Assembly: GCA_938075675.1 (NCBI GenBank)
Contig: CALJHE010000001.1
Location: 25,194 to 89,193, forward strand
Reading direction: 5' to 3'
Source: Candidatus Poseidoniaceae archaeon
GTDB taxonomy: Archaea; Thermoplasmatota; Poseidoniia; Poseidoniales; Poseidoniaceae
Length of the DNA: 64,000 nt
Under the pieces are notes generated by a model. The model saw nothing but the letters and a program-made list of their open reading frames with translations. It searched no databases and was not told the DNA's origin. Below, one piece after another: positions 16,193 through 24,370 of the stretch (positions are counted from its first letter, which is position 1; every line of letters begins with the position of its first letter). A program made the translations under genes and the position numbers.

Positions 16193-17437
16193 TCAGTCGG
16201 AGTCACTGTTCGATAATGACTCCAAATCTGGAGCGTTTGGAAGGCTGTTCACGGCTTCTAGGTATTCTTCAAGAGAAACGGCACCATCACCGTCTTTGTC
16301 CGCCTGCTTGTGTATGACTTCAGCTTCTTCGACTGACATACCGGTAGCAGAGGCGAGTTCTTCGATTGATAGGAGAGCGCTTCCGTCCATGTCTGCAGAG
16401 GCAAAACGATTTGTGAGTGATTCAAGTTCTGATTCGAGTTCACGCTTGATTCGTTCTCTTTCTGCTTGGGAAGAGACCTCAAAGGAACAAACCTGCATGA
16501 TTGGGTCGCCGGCGCTCAACTCAGCGGAGAACTCGGTTGTTTCACCGCCGTTATTCACCATGATTTGGAACTTTGTTGGGTCTTTCGAGCGGCGCTTCTT
16601 GTGCTTCTTGTAATAGTGAACATAAACATGATACTGCCCGCCAGGAGCAGTACCCTCTGGCCAAAATACATTTTCTACGGGCTTACGGGTTTCAGCCCTC
16701 ACATTAGCGTCAACATCCAGTTCGCCACCGCAAGCCGAAATTTTGTTTCCTCCGTGAATACGTTCACCAGAAGGGCACACAATGTGCAGATCGAGATCGT
16801 TGTAATTGTTCCACATCAATGAAACCTGAACATCGGATGATTTTGCCCCTTCACGCTCTAGGCGAGCCTGAAGTTCTTTGATGGCCTTCGAATTGGCGTT
16901 ATTTGATGCAACTTGTTCCTGTTGAGCATTTGCAATCTCTGCGAGACGAGCCTCTTCAGAAGCCAAAAGGTCCTCTTGGCGTTTCAACTCGCGTTCTGCT
17001 GCAAGACGAGCCTCTTCTTGTTCTCGACGACGCGCCTCATCTTCTTCATCACGGATTTTTTGAGCGGCTTCGTTCGCCAAACGGGACTCCTCAAGGGCCG
17101 CCTGACGGGCATCTTCAGCGATTTGCTGGCGTTCTGCTTCTTGTTGTGCCCGTGTTTGATAGAGTTGCTCACGTGCCAAACGCTCTGCATCTTCAAGCGC
17201 AAGACGGCTTGAAATTGCTTCTTGCCGTCGACGGCGGTTTTCGACAATCGCGAGTTTGCGGTCAATCTCTTTCTTTGCATTTCCGAAACCAGGTGCTCGA
17301 GTTCCGTAGCGAAGACCTTCAGGATTCATACCTTGACGCACTGATACAGTGATGTCTTTTCGGGTGTAAATGTACCATAAACCATAACAGAATCCACCAC
17401 CAAGGACGAAGGATGCCACCAGATACGTTATCTCCAT
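16193..17437 (-). CDS. Membrane-anchored coiled-coil protein with YfaP-like and EF-hand domains
   Basis: 414 residues. Order: N-terminal transmembrane helix (about 5-25), a long Ala/Glu/Arg/Gln coiled coil (about 60-200), a beta domain with NDLDLHIVCPSGERIHGG, ELDVDAN, and ENVFWPEGTAPGGQYHVYVH as in YfaP/DUF2135-type proteins, then two C-terminal EF-hands: D349-x-D-x-S-A-x-L-S-x-x-E360 (position 6 Ala, not Gly) and D380-x-D-x-D-G-x-V-S-x-x-E391. The first loop may be weaker. With no cleavable signal the tail could face either side. ATG 17437 is preferred to TTG 17440. It sits alone between purP and the Bat-type regulator. Function unknown; a calcium-responsive envelope or scaffolding protein is an inference. 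Confidence 0.72.
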   Translation of the reverse strand: MEITYLVASFVLGGGFCYGLWYIYTRKDITVSVRQGMNPEGLRYGTRAPGFGNAKKEIDRKLAIVENRRRRQEAISSRLALEDAERLAREQLYQTRAQQEAERQQIAEDARQAALEESRLANEAAQKIRDEEDEARRREQEEARLAAERELKRQEDLLASEEARLAEIANAQQEQVASNNANSKAIKELQARLEREGAKSSDVQVSLMWNNYNDLDLHIVCPSGERIHGGNKISACGGELDVDANVRAETRKPVENVFWPEGTAPGGQYHVYVHYYKKHKKRRSKDPTKFQIMVNNGGETTEFSAELSAGDPIMQVCSFEVSSQAERERIKRELESELESLTNRFASADMDGSALLSIEELASATGMSVEEAEVIHKQADKDGDGAVSLEEYLEAVNSLPNAPDLESLSNSDSD

Positions 17438-17548
17438 CAAGGAGTCCTAGGCGGTGCTAGTCTTTGGTAGCATCGGTTGATTGGCGATGAATAAAATCAT
17501 CATCAAGTCATGAATCTGCATTTCCCGGGACACATTCTTGGTTGCCTG

Positions 17549-17556
17549 TTTATAAT
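17549..17556 (+). promoter_or_regulatory. TATA box of Bat-type regulator
   Basis: TTTATAAT, centred 25-26 nt before the GTG start at 17578. This is the best-looking archaeal TATA box in the window and implies a leaderless mRNA beginning at the start codon. Confidence 0.65.
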
Positions 17557-17577
17557 CTACCCATGTTTAGGTAGTTT

Positions 17578-18219
17578 GTGCGAGAAATACACTTGCGATG
17601 GACTGCACAGACAGTGGCGAATTCAGAATATGCCCCAATTGCTAAAATTGCACATTCTCTTGAGGTCGTCGGCCACCTTGACATCGGAGAGAAGGGTATT
17701 CGACAACTCATTTTCCCTCATTTCTGCGAAGGGAAAGGTCCCAAGGACTTGAATGAAGTACCCTTCCTTAATGTTGAATCAGAACTTGATGGGGGACAAA
17801 GTGGCTACCTCGTAGTTTGGAACTCACACCCGTTATCAATCGCAGCGATTCGTTTCTCGAACATACATATCCTCCCACCGTACAAATACGGCGGAGAAGG
17901 CATTGAAATCACTGTAAGAGGCGTTCCATCTGGCGTTTCTCAATTCTTGAAAACTTGCCGTGCTTGGCTTCCACCTGATACAGTAAAAGTGGTAGAAATG
18001 GCAGACAATCAAAGCATCATTGAGAGTACGCTTACTCCGCGCCAAATAGAATGCGTAAAGGTTGCTGCATCCTCTGGGTATTACGATCATCCTAAGCAAA
18101 TCAAATTGCGGGAACTTTCTGAACTGATGGACATTCCTCGTTCAACCCTTCAAGAACACTTGAATCGAGCTGAATTGGCCATGATGAAATGGGCAAGCGA
18201 ACAAATCAATTCGCAGTAA
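17578..18219 (+). CDS. Bat-type (bacterioopsin-activator HTH) transcription regulator
   Basis: 213 residues from GTG 17578. The N-terminal 150 residues are a small alpha/beta sensor-like region without a motif I recognise. The C-terminal HTH_10 domain is clear: LTPRQIECVKVAASSGYYDH, then KLRELSELMDIPRSTLQEHL and a final AELAMMKW helix. This domain is typical of archaeal regulators such as Bat. Leaderless, from the TATA box at 17549. It lies 40 bp upstream of the aro operon in the same direction and may control or respond to it; that link is positional only. Confidence 0.85.
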   Translation: MREIHLRWTAQTVANSEYAPIAKIAHSLEVVGHLDIGEKGIRQLIFPHFCEGKGPKDLNEVPFLNVESELDGGQSGYLVVWNSHPLSIAAIRFSNIHILPPYKYGGEGIEITVRGVPSGVSQFLKTCRAWLPPDTVKVVEMADNQSIIESTLTPRQIECVKVAASSGYYDHPKQIKLRELSELMDIPRSTLQEHLNRAELAMMKWASEQINSQ

Positions 18220-18223
18220 GAGT

Positions 18224-18252
18224 GCAAAACCTTGAGAACAAGCGGGTTTTGC
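18224..18252 (+). promoter_or_regulatory. Leader hairpin just before the aro operon start
   Basis: The 29-nt stretch can fold as GCAAAAC/GTTTTGC (7 bp) plus CTTG/CAAG (4 bp) around an AGAA loop, with a 3-nt bulge on the 3' side. It ends 1 nt before the GAAAGG that serves as ribosome-binding site for ATG 18260, so it could modulate translation of ADTH synthase. It is not followed by a T-tract, so a simple terminator is less likely. Confidence 0.5.
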
Positions 18253-18259
18253 GAAAGGC

Positions 18260-19057
18260 ATGGACAAAGCCAGTCGTCTACAGAAAATACTCCCAAATGG
18301 TAGAGGCGTTTGGATTCCAATCGACCATGGTGCATCGGATTTCCCTGTAGAAGGCCTAACTGATACAGACCATGTCATCCGTTCATTGATTCGAGCAGGG
18401 GTTGATGTCATCCTTGCGCAAAAAGGAGTCGTCAGCCATTACAATCACCTGTGCGAGAACTCAGAGACGAGCATGGTCATCCATTTTTCAGTATCAACGC
18501 GTCATGCTGGCTCAGACAGTTCAAACAAGGTATTGGTTGGAAACGCAGACGAAGTGCTTCCCAGAGGCGGAATGGGCGTCTCGTGTCAAGTCAACATGGG
18601 CAGTCCGAATGAAGCAGCAATGGTCGAGCGTATGGGCCAAATGAGCCGTTCTGCCCTTCATCATCAACTCCCAATGTTCGGAATGGTGTATGCACGTGGA
18701 GAAAATCTTTCCATCATGGAGGGGGACACAACCAATGCGAATGCCCACGCAGTGCGCCTTGCATTTGAACTTGGCTGTGACGCTGCAAAGACCACTTGGA
18801 CTGGCGATAAAACAAGTTTCGAAAAGGTTGCTGCAGCCGCTCCAATACCAGTCCTCGTTGCCGGGGGACCCGCTACAGGCGACTCCAAAGGAATTCTGAC
18901 CATGGTCCGAGACGCCTTAGATGCCGGTGCATCAGGTATTTGCATGGGTCGTCAGGTGTTTGCCCATCCGAACGTCGAAGCAATTGCGAGGGCTATGGTC
19001 ATGCTTGTCCATCAAGACTCTACCGTCGAAGATGCAATGAACGCTTGCGAACTGTGA
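18260..19057 (+). CDS. 2-amino-3,7-dideoxy-D-threo-hept-6-ulosonate synthase
   Basis: 265 residues, class I aldolase-like enzyme of the archaeal route to aromatic amino acids; it joins a deoxy-keto-hexose phosphate with L-aspartate semialdehyde (MJ0400-type). Visible: WIPIDHGASDFPVEGL, the Schiff-base lysine in DAAKTTWTGD, and the C-terminal phosphate-binding ILVAGG-like VLVAGGPATGD plus GASGICMGRQVFAH. Fructose-bisphosphate aldolases of the same fold are the alternative, but the next gene being DHQ synthase II settles the role. First gene of a tight five-gene operon. Confidence 0.93.
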   Translation: MDKASRLQKILPNGRGVWIPIDHGASDFPVEGLTDTDHVIRSLIRAGVDVILAQKGVVSHYNHLCENSETSMVIHFSVSTRHAGSDSSNKVLVGNADEVLPRGGMGVSCQVNMGSPNEAAMVERMGQMSRSALHHQLPMFGMVYARGENLSIMEGDTTNANAHAVRLAFELGCDAAKTTWTGDKTSFEKVAAAAPIPVLVAGGPATGDSKGILTMVRDALDAGASGICMGRQVFAHPNVEAIARAMVMLVHQDSTVEDAMNACEL

Positions 19058-19066
19058 GGCTTTGGA

Positions 19067-20092
19067 ATGGAAATATGGTTCGATGTTCGTCAGTCTATAG
19101 AATTGTCCGAGACTGTTCCAGAAGGCGTAAATTGTCGCTTCGCCTCAAAGCAGACAGCATTTGCAACCGATGCATACCTCGAAAAAGAACATGTTCTTCG
19201 TGACGGCCAACTCATTGGAAGTTTCATCACTGTTCTCGATGAATCATCGCAACAAATTGCCCGTTCTCTCGTCGGAAGTGTCGAATGGCTCGTGCTCGAA
19301 TTCGAGAATTGGTCAATGATTCCAATTGAAAACCTCATCGCAGCATGTGAAGGCACTCCAACCAAAATCGCTGCCGTCATAACCGAAGCAGAACAAGCAA
19401 ACGGCGCTGGTTTCGCTCTCGAAAAGGGAGTGGATGCGTTGGTCATCCGACCAGACAAAGAACTTCTCGAAGCCTCACTTATCGTTAAATCTCAACGTTT
19501 GGAAAAGGCGACTGCTGGTGCGATTGCTGATTCGCATACCGTACATACTGGGATTGGAACACATACCATCACATCCATTGAAAATGGAGGCACCTCCGAA
19601 AGGTATTGCATCGATACAACAAGCTTGTTAAATCTCGGCGAAGGTTTGTTGCTCGGCTCCAGCGCATCAAGCCTCGTACTCGTTCATGGAGAAACTGTAG
19701 AATCCGAATATGTACCACCACGCCCATTCCGAGTAAATGCTGGACCGCCTCATGCCTATGTGTGTATGGCTGACGGCACAACCAAGTATCTCTCGGAATT
19801 GAATGCCGGTGACTGCATCCTACTTACAAACACCAAAGGAATACAACGCAGTGCGACGGTTGGCAGATTGAAAATCGAAATAAGGCCGATGGTGCTGATT
19901 CGGTGGATTGATGAAAATAATAAAGGAGGAAGCATGTTCTTACAACAAGCGGAGACAGTACGCGTCATCAACCAAGACAATCGCCCAATATCAGTCACAT
20001 CACTGGAAAAAGGCGACAAAATTCTTGGATGGTGTCAAAAGGGTGCTCGGCACATAGGTGCCGAAATCTCGAGTACAGTGTCTGAGAGGTGA
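19067..20092 (+). CDS. 3-dehydroquinate synthase II (archaeal type)
   Basis: 341 residues. NAD-dependent oxidative deamination and cyclisation of the ADTH product to 3-dehydroquinate, replacing bacterial AroB. Motifs: start MEIWFDVR, ALVIRPD in mid-protein, and RPFRVNAGPPHAYV followed by TKYLSELNAGD. The GTGAGG overlapping the previous stop is its ribosome-binding site, 7 nt from ATG. Length and motifs are those of the MJ1249 family. Confidence 0.95.
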   Translation: MEIWFDVRQSIELSETVPEGVNCRFASKQTAFATDAYLEKEHVLRDGQLIGSFITVLDESSQQIARSLVGSVEWLVLEFENWSMIPIENLIAACEGTPTKIAAVITEAEQANGAGFALEKGVDALVIRPDKELLEASLIVKSQRLEKATAGAIADSHTVHTGIGTHTITSIENGGTSERYCIDTTSLLNLGEGLLLGSSASSLVLVHGETVESEYVPPRPFRVNAGPPHAYVCMADGTTKYLSELNAGDCILLTNTKGIQRSATVGRLKIEIRPMVLIRWIDENNKGGSMFLQQAETVRVINQDNRPISVTSLEKGDKILGWCQKGARHIGAEISSTVSER

Positions 20093-20096
20093 AACT

Positions 20097-20984
20097 ATGG
20101 CAGTACTCGGCGCAGGTAAGGCAAACGGTGGATGCAGTCTCTTGCATGCAGCAGGTCTTGGCTATGGCGCAAGCATCGGACTCGATATCCCGATAGCGGT
20201 CCGTCTACTCGACAAACCAAGTAAGCGGGAGGCGAATGACCCCGACGGACTACTACCTGCAATCGTTGATGCATGGTTGGAGGCCGGTTTTGAGTTACCA
20301 AATAAACTCGAAAAAGGCGACCTACACTGGGCTGTGATCAGTAAAATACCACCTCGTCAGGGCCTCAAATCCAGTGCAGCAACATCCATTGCGGCATTAA
20401 AGGCACTCGCCGATGCCACCGACGCTGAAGTTTCAGATGAGATGTTTGTTGCCATGGCTGCACAAGCGCAAATCTCTTGTGGCATATCCCTTACTGGCTC
20501 TATTGACGATGCATGGGCTTGCCTAAAGCCAGGATGGAAACTCATAGACCCACAAGCAGACAGTATAGCCGAGGGTGTGCTTTTCGAAGGAAATGGACCA
20601 AGTAATGACGATTGGCTGGTTATGGTTGTCTGCAGAGGAGAACGTACACACCGTCCACAATTGGAAGATTTCCCTCCACACGGCGCTGCATTCCAAAAAG
20701 CCCTCACTGCTTTACAAGAAGAAAACGAATTGGTAGCCATTACCTGGAATGGCCGAGCAATCGTCGCTGTTATGAACGATGTCCAAGGACGGAAAATCAC
20801 CAACGACGCCATGCTCAATGGCGCACGTGCTGCTGGTATGTCCGGCTCAGGTAACGCAATCATTGTCCTAGCACCGAAGGTCAGTAAGCCAAGTTGTGAT
20901 CGATTGAGAGCCTTGTTTGAAAACAATAAAGACATCGTGAAAGTAATAGAAACATCATTCATAACGGCTGATACTGAACCTTAG
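20097..20984 (+). CDS. aroK: Shikimate kinase, archaeal GHMP family
   Basis: 295 residues from ATG 20097, which follows GAGGTGA (the previous gene's stop) by 4 nt; the frame is open further upstream but that part overlaps the DHQ synthase gene. GHMP-kinase motifs: N-terminal GKANGGCSLLHAAGLGYGASIG, ATP-binding PPRQGLKSSAATSIAAL, and the late glycine motif GMSGSGNAIIVL. Unrelated in fold to bacterial AroK. It phosphorylates shikimate before EPSP synthase. Dehydroquinate dehydratase, shikimate dehydrogenase and EPSP synthase are absent from this cluster. Confidence 0.93.
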   Translation: MAVLGAGKANGGCSLLHAAGLGYGASIGLDIPIAVRLLDKPSKREANDPDGLLPAIVDAWLEAGFELPNKLEKGDLHWAVISKIPPRQGLKSSAATSIAALKALADATDAEVSDEMFVAMAAQAQISCGISLTGSIDDAWACLKPGWKLIDPQADSIAEGVLFEGNGPSNDDWLVMVVCRGERTHRPQLEDFPPHGAAFQKALTALQEENELVAITWNGRAIVAVMNDVQGRKITNDAMLNGARAAGMSGSGNAIIVLAPKVSKPSCDRLRALFENNKDIVKVIETSFITADTEP

Positions 20985-21034
20985 GGTGAAGACGCAACTT
21001 CTTGAAGGAAGGGCCACTCGAACAGACGAATCCA

Positions 21035-22117
21035 ATGCACATGCACCTCGGAGAACGTATCCGGCTGAGCCTGTTTGGCACCAGTCATGGCCCTCGCGTT
21101 GGTGCTTTGCTTACCGGAGTCCCTAAGGGCATCCTATTGGATACACATGCGATTCAACGAGCCATGGACGCCCGACGTCCGGGTGGACGTTATGCCAGCA
21201 AACGAAAAGAACCTGATATTGTCGAATTTCGCAGCGGCATCGAAGATGGAAAAACAACTGGCGGCGAGATTGAAATCTCAATCGCCAACACCGATGCAAA
21301 ATCGAGAGACTACAGTTTTCTCCCAGACCACCCTCGTCCAGGCCACCAAGATATGGTCATGCACAAACGCACCAACGGCGAGGCCGATTTACGCGGTGGA
21401 GGTTCTTCCAGTGCTCGACTCACCGCCGCTCTTGTAGCATCTGCAGCCGTGCTTTCACCGCTGTTGAAATCTCTCGGCATCCAATGCGAAGCGCAGGTAG
21501 GGGCTATCGGCACTGTTGAAGCGCTCTCGATGGATGATTGCCCACCACGTTGGGAAAACGAAGATTGTCAAGAGATGCGATGCAGAGACCCTGCAGCCGC
21601 TTCGAAAATGGTGGAGACCGTTGAACAACATCGCATGGGTCGGAACTCAATAGGAAGTCGCGTTGATTTACGGGTTACTGGCGTACCCCTTGGGTTAGGA
21701 GAGCCGTGGTTCGATGGTCTTGAACCCGCTCTGGCACGAGCCATGATGTCGATTCCTGCTGCCAGAGGCGTAGTATTCGGTAGGGGGTTCGATGTTGTCC
21801 AGATGACTGGACTCGAGCACAACGATGCATGGGGTGGTTCAAGTGAGCGTCCTGAATTAATTGGCGATAATCCTGACGGAGTGATCGCAGGCCTTGCTAC
21901 CGGCTCGCCAATACACGTCTCTATCGCTTTCAAACCTCCTTCATCCATAGCCACTGAACAACATACTCTCAACTTGGCGTCAGGGATTGTGGAGCCGCTC
22001 GTTGTCGGTGGACGACATGACCCTGTTCTTGGCCCGCGTGCCGTTGCCGTTGTCGAAGCGATGGCTCAACTCGTGCTGGCTGACCTTGCTGTACGTGGAG
22101 GTTTTATCGATGCGTAA
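21035..22117 (+). CDS. aroC: Chorismate synthase
   Basis: About 361 residues. Last common step to aromatic amino acids: EPSP to chorismate with reduced FMN. Motifs: RLSLFGTSHGPRVGALLTG, RRPGGRYASKRKEPD, FRSGIEDGKTTGGEIEI, RPGHQDMVMHKR, and GGGSSSARLTAAL. The start is uncertain among TTG 21002, ATG 21035 and ATG 21041; homologues begin close to the FGTSHG motif, favouring the later two. It overlaps the aspartate kinase start by 8 bp. It uses FMN made by the rib genes also present in this window. Confidence 0.95.
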   Translation: MHMHLGERIRLSLFGTSHGPRVGALLTGVPKGILLDTHAIQRAMDARRPGGRYASKRKEPDIVEFRSGIEDGKTTGGEIEISIANTDAKSRDYSFLPDHPRPGHQDMVMHKRTNGEADLRGGGSSSARLTAALVASAAVLSPLLKSLGIQCEAQVGAIGTVEALSMDDCPPRWENEDCQEMRCRDPAAASKMVETVEQHRMGRNSIGSRVDLRVTGVPLGLGEPWFDGLEPALARAMMSIPAARGVVFGRGFDVVQMTGLEHNDAWGGSSERPELIGDNPDGVIAGLATGSPIHVSIAFKPPSSIATEQHTLNLASGIVEPLVVGGRHDPVLGPRAVAVVEAMAQLVLADLAVRGGFIDA

Positions 22118-23432
22118 GACCATTACAGTTCACAAGTTCGGTGGTTCGTGCCTGAGAGACAGATCAGATCTCAACAGGATTGCTGAAGTGATTCAACACT
22201 GGCCAGGCCAATCCTTGATTGTCGTCTCCGCATTGTGGGGGACAACCGACCGGCTCATGCGAGCGAGCCAAGAACCGAGGTATGCAAGCCGATTAGTAAG
22301 CGACCTCTCACGGCAACATCTTCGCTTTGCACCATCGCTCATTGAGGGTGAAAACGGCCATCTTTTCCGTTCTGTACTAAAAGGAATTGAACAATCTTTG
22401 AACGAGTTGGCACAGTCCCCAAACAATTGGATTGCAATCAATCGATTGCTGGCCGCAGGTGAACGGCTATCCGCTCTGGTTGTTGCTCAGCACCTGAAAG
22501 AAAACGGAGTTGATGCACATCCAGTGGGCGCTGAAGACATTGGGCTCAAACTGAAAGGTATCAATCGCGCACCGGTAGTCGACCTTGAAACTTCGATGGT
22601 AGAACTCGACCGCTCAGCGTTTTTCGGCACTCCTGTAATCACAGGGTGGTTCGGGGAAGGAGATGACGGAGAACTCGCCTTACTCGGCCGAGGAGGATGC
22701 GACCACTCTGCGACATCAATAGCAAGGCTCGTGGATGCTGACAAAGTGATTCTTTGGAAAGACGTCGATGGCGTGCTTCCTCTCAATCCGAGATGGGGGT
22801 TGGATTCTTCTCCGATCCCTTACCTTGGTTACAGTGAAGCTGTTGAACTTGCAAGGCTCGACACCCCCGTCCTCCACCCTGCAACAGTTGAGCCTCTTAG
22901 GGGAATTGGAATCCCGTTGGAAATTCGAGACTTACGCAGTATCGTAAAGGAACAAGCGGCTTCCATCATCGGACCGGATTTGATTCAAACGCATAAAGTC
23001 AAAGCAATTGGCTGCCTACCAAATGTGACAAGGCTAACCGTCAGTTCCTCGTCCCTTGAAGTCCAAAGCGAACACCTTGGGCGAGTTCTTATTGATTTAG
23101 CAAGTGAAAACATTGCCTGTTGGAATCTCGACTCCATACCGGGCCAGATTTCATGGATTGTATCGCAACACGACCTGCAAAAAGCAACCCAAATTGTAAC
23201 GAACCACTTCTCTACACCAGACATAACTGAGTATGGTGTGATGTTCTCACTCGTTGGCAACAAACTGCCAAATGAAGAAAACGCACTCTTATCATCGGAA
23301 ATGATTTCATTGCTGGGACTGGAAATTGTATCGGTGACCGATCATGCAGTACGTGTCATCTCATCACGTCACGATGTTTCATCAATGCTGGACACATTAG
23401 CCAATCATCTGGGCTTGGCCGCAATGGTCTAA
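22110..23432 (+). CDS. lysC: Aspartate kinase
   Basis: 440 residues from ATG 22110, 9 nt after GGAGG inside the aroC end. N-terminal amino-acid-kinase domain: TVHKFGGSCLRDRSDL, SLIVVSALWGTTDRLM, GRGGCDHSATSIARL, and the nucleotide-binding VILWKDVDGVLPLNP. The C-terminal 150 residues have the pattern of two ACT domains for feedback control. Placement in the aro operon fits the archaeal pathway, where aspartate semialdehyde, two steps on, is a substrate of ADTH synthase. It also supports Lys/Thr/Met synthesis. No homoserine dehydrogenase fusion. Confidence 0.93.
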   Translation: MRKTITVHKFGGSCLRDRSDLNRIAEVIQHWPGQSLIVVSALWGTTDRLMRASQEPRYASRLVSDLSRQHLRFAPSLIEGENGHLFRSVLKGIEQSLNELAQSPNNWIAINRLLAAGERLSALVVAQHLKENGVDAHPVGAEDIGLKLKGINRAPVVDLETSMVELDRSAFFGTPVITGWFGEGDDGELALLGRGGCDHSATSIARLVDADKVILWKDVDGVLPLNPRWGLDSSPIPYLGYSEAVELARLDTPVLHPATVEPLRGIGIPLEIRDLRSIVKEQAASIIGPDLIQTHKVKAIGCLPNVTRLTVSSSSLEVQSEHLGRVLIDLASENIACWNLDSIPGQISWIVSQHDLQKATQIVTNHFSTPDITEYGVMFSLVGNKLPNEENALLSSEMISLLGLEIVSVTDHAVRVISSRHDVSSMLDTLANHLGLAAMV

Positions 23433-23434
23433 GT

Positions 23435-24361
23435 TCAGTCTTCAGCACGCTTCTCTCGGTAGCTTTGCAAATGAGTTGGGAGATTGAGCGCAAACAATCC
23501 ACCGACGACACTGAAAACAAAGAATGTGCCAAGAGCAACACCGTAAACTGAAATCAATTCAACAGATTCTTCCATTCGAGTAGCCGTATCTTTGGAAAAG
23601 ATTCCAACGAAGAACGGTAGGATGGAGTTTGCAGAAAGAACGATGGTTGCAAGGATGGTTGCGATAATGGGGTTGATGAGAAGAGAGCGGTGATACTTGC
23701 CGACAATCTTCTTTGGATTCATGACATAAACTTCGTTGGTCCGGATGCTGGTATCGAGCATTGAGTAACGCAGAACACCGTTGGACAACTCGAAGTACAT
23801 GATGAGAAGAACGGCGTAAACGACAACCAGACCTGAGAGCAGGAAAGGCTTGTCTTGCAAACCAAACATATCGCTCGAAAGCGTAACTTTCGATGATGCG
23901 AATCTCAAAATGGCAAGAATGAACAGAAGATTACTAACGAGGGTGAATCGTCCATCTCGTTGGAAAGTTCCCCAGAACCCGGTTCCTGTAGCGCCTGCAA
24001 TGATCACCAATTGGAGTATCGTTGCAAGTCCAAGGCTTCCGGTGAGCATGTACCAAATCGTACCGTCTGGCGGAGAAATGATGTAAGTCATCAATGAAAG
24101 CGCTACGAGAACTCCGTAAACACCGAGTTGAAGGTTCTGAACCATTTTGTCTGGTGGTAAGAACTTCGTTTTAGGGACGAGAGGGCCACCGAGAAGACTT
24201 TCGATGAATGTAGGAATTTCGACTTGAGGAATTGCGTCTTTCGGGATTTCACTCCCAACGCCGACTTGTCCTGCTGCCTTCTTACGTGACGGAGCAGATG
24301 AACGTACAGTTTTACCGTCGTACAGATGAGCAGTGTCGCTGGATGGTCGTGATACGGTCAT
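23435..24361 (-). CDS. Polytopic membrane protein of the MoxR/DUF58 cluster
   Basis: 308 residues, unrecognised. About 80 polar N-terminal residues, then roughly five or six hydrophobic helices (e.g. LGVYGVLVALSLMTYII, GLATILQLVIIAG, VSNLLFILAILRFAS, LSGLVVVYAVLLIMYF, PIIATILATIVL, GVALGTFFVFSVVGGLFAL). GAGGTGA precedes ATG 24361 and the gap to the DUF58 gene is 9 bp, so it belongs to that operon and is its last gene. A membrane partner of the MoxR-DUF58 system is an inference from position. Confidence 0.65.
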   Translation of the reverse strand: MTVSRPSSDTAHLYDGKTVRSSAPSRKKAAGQVGVGSEIPKDAIPQVEIPTFIESLLGGPLVPKTKFLPPDKMVQNLQLGVYGVLVALSLMTYIISPPDGTIWYMLTGSLGLATILQLVIIAGATGTGFWGTFQRDGRFTLVSNLLFILAILRFASSKVTLSSDMFGLQDKPFLLSGLVVVYAVLLIMYFELSNGVLRYSMLDTSIRTNEVYVMNPKKIVGKYHRSLLINPIIATILATIVLSANSILPFFVGIFSKDTATRMEESVELISVYGVALGTFFVFSVVGGLFALNLPTHLQSYREKRAED

Positions 24362-24370
24362 GTTCTCACC

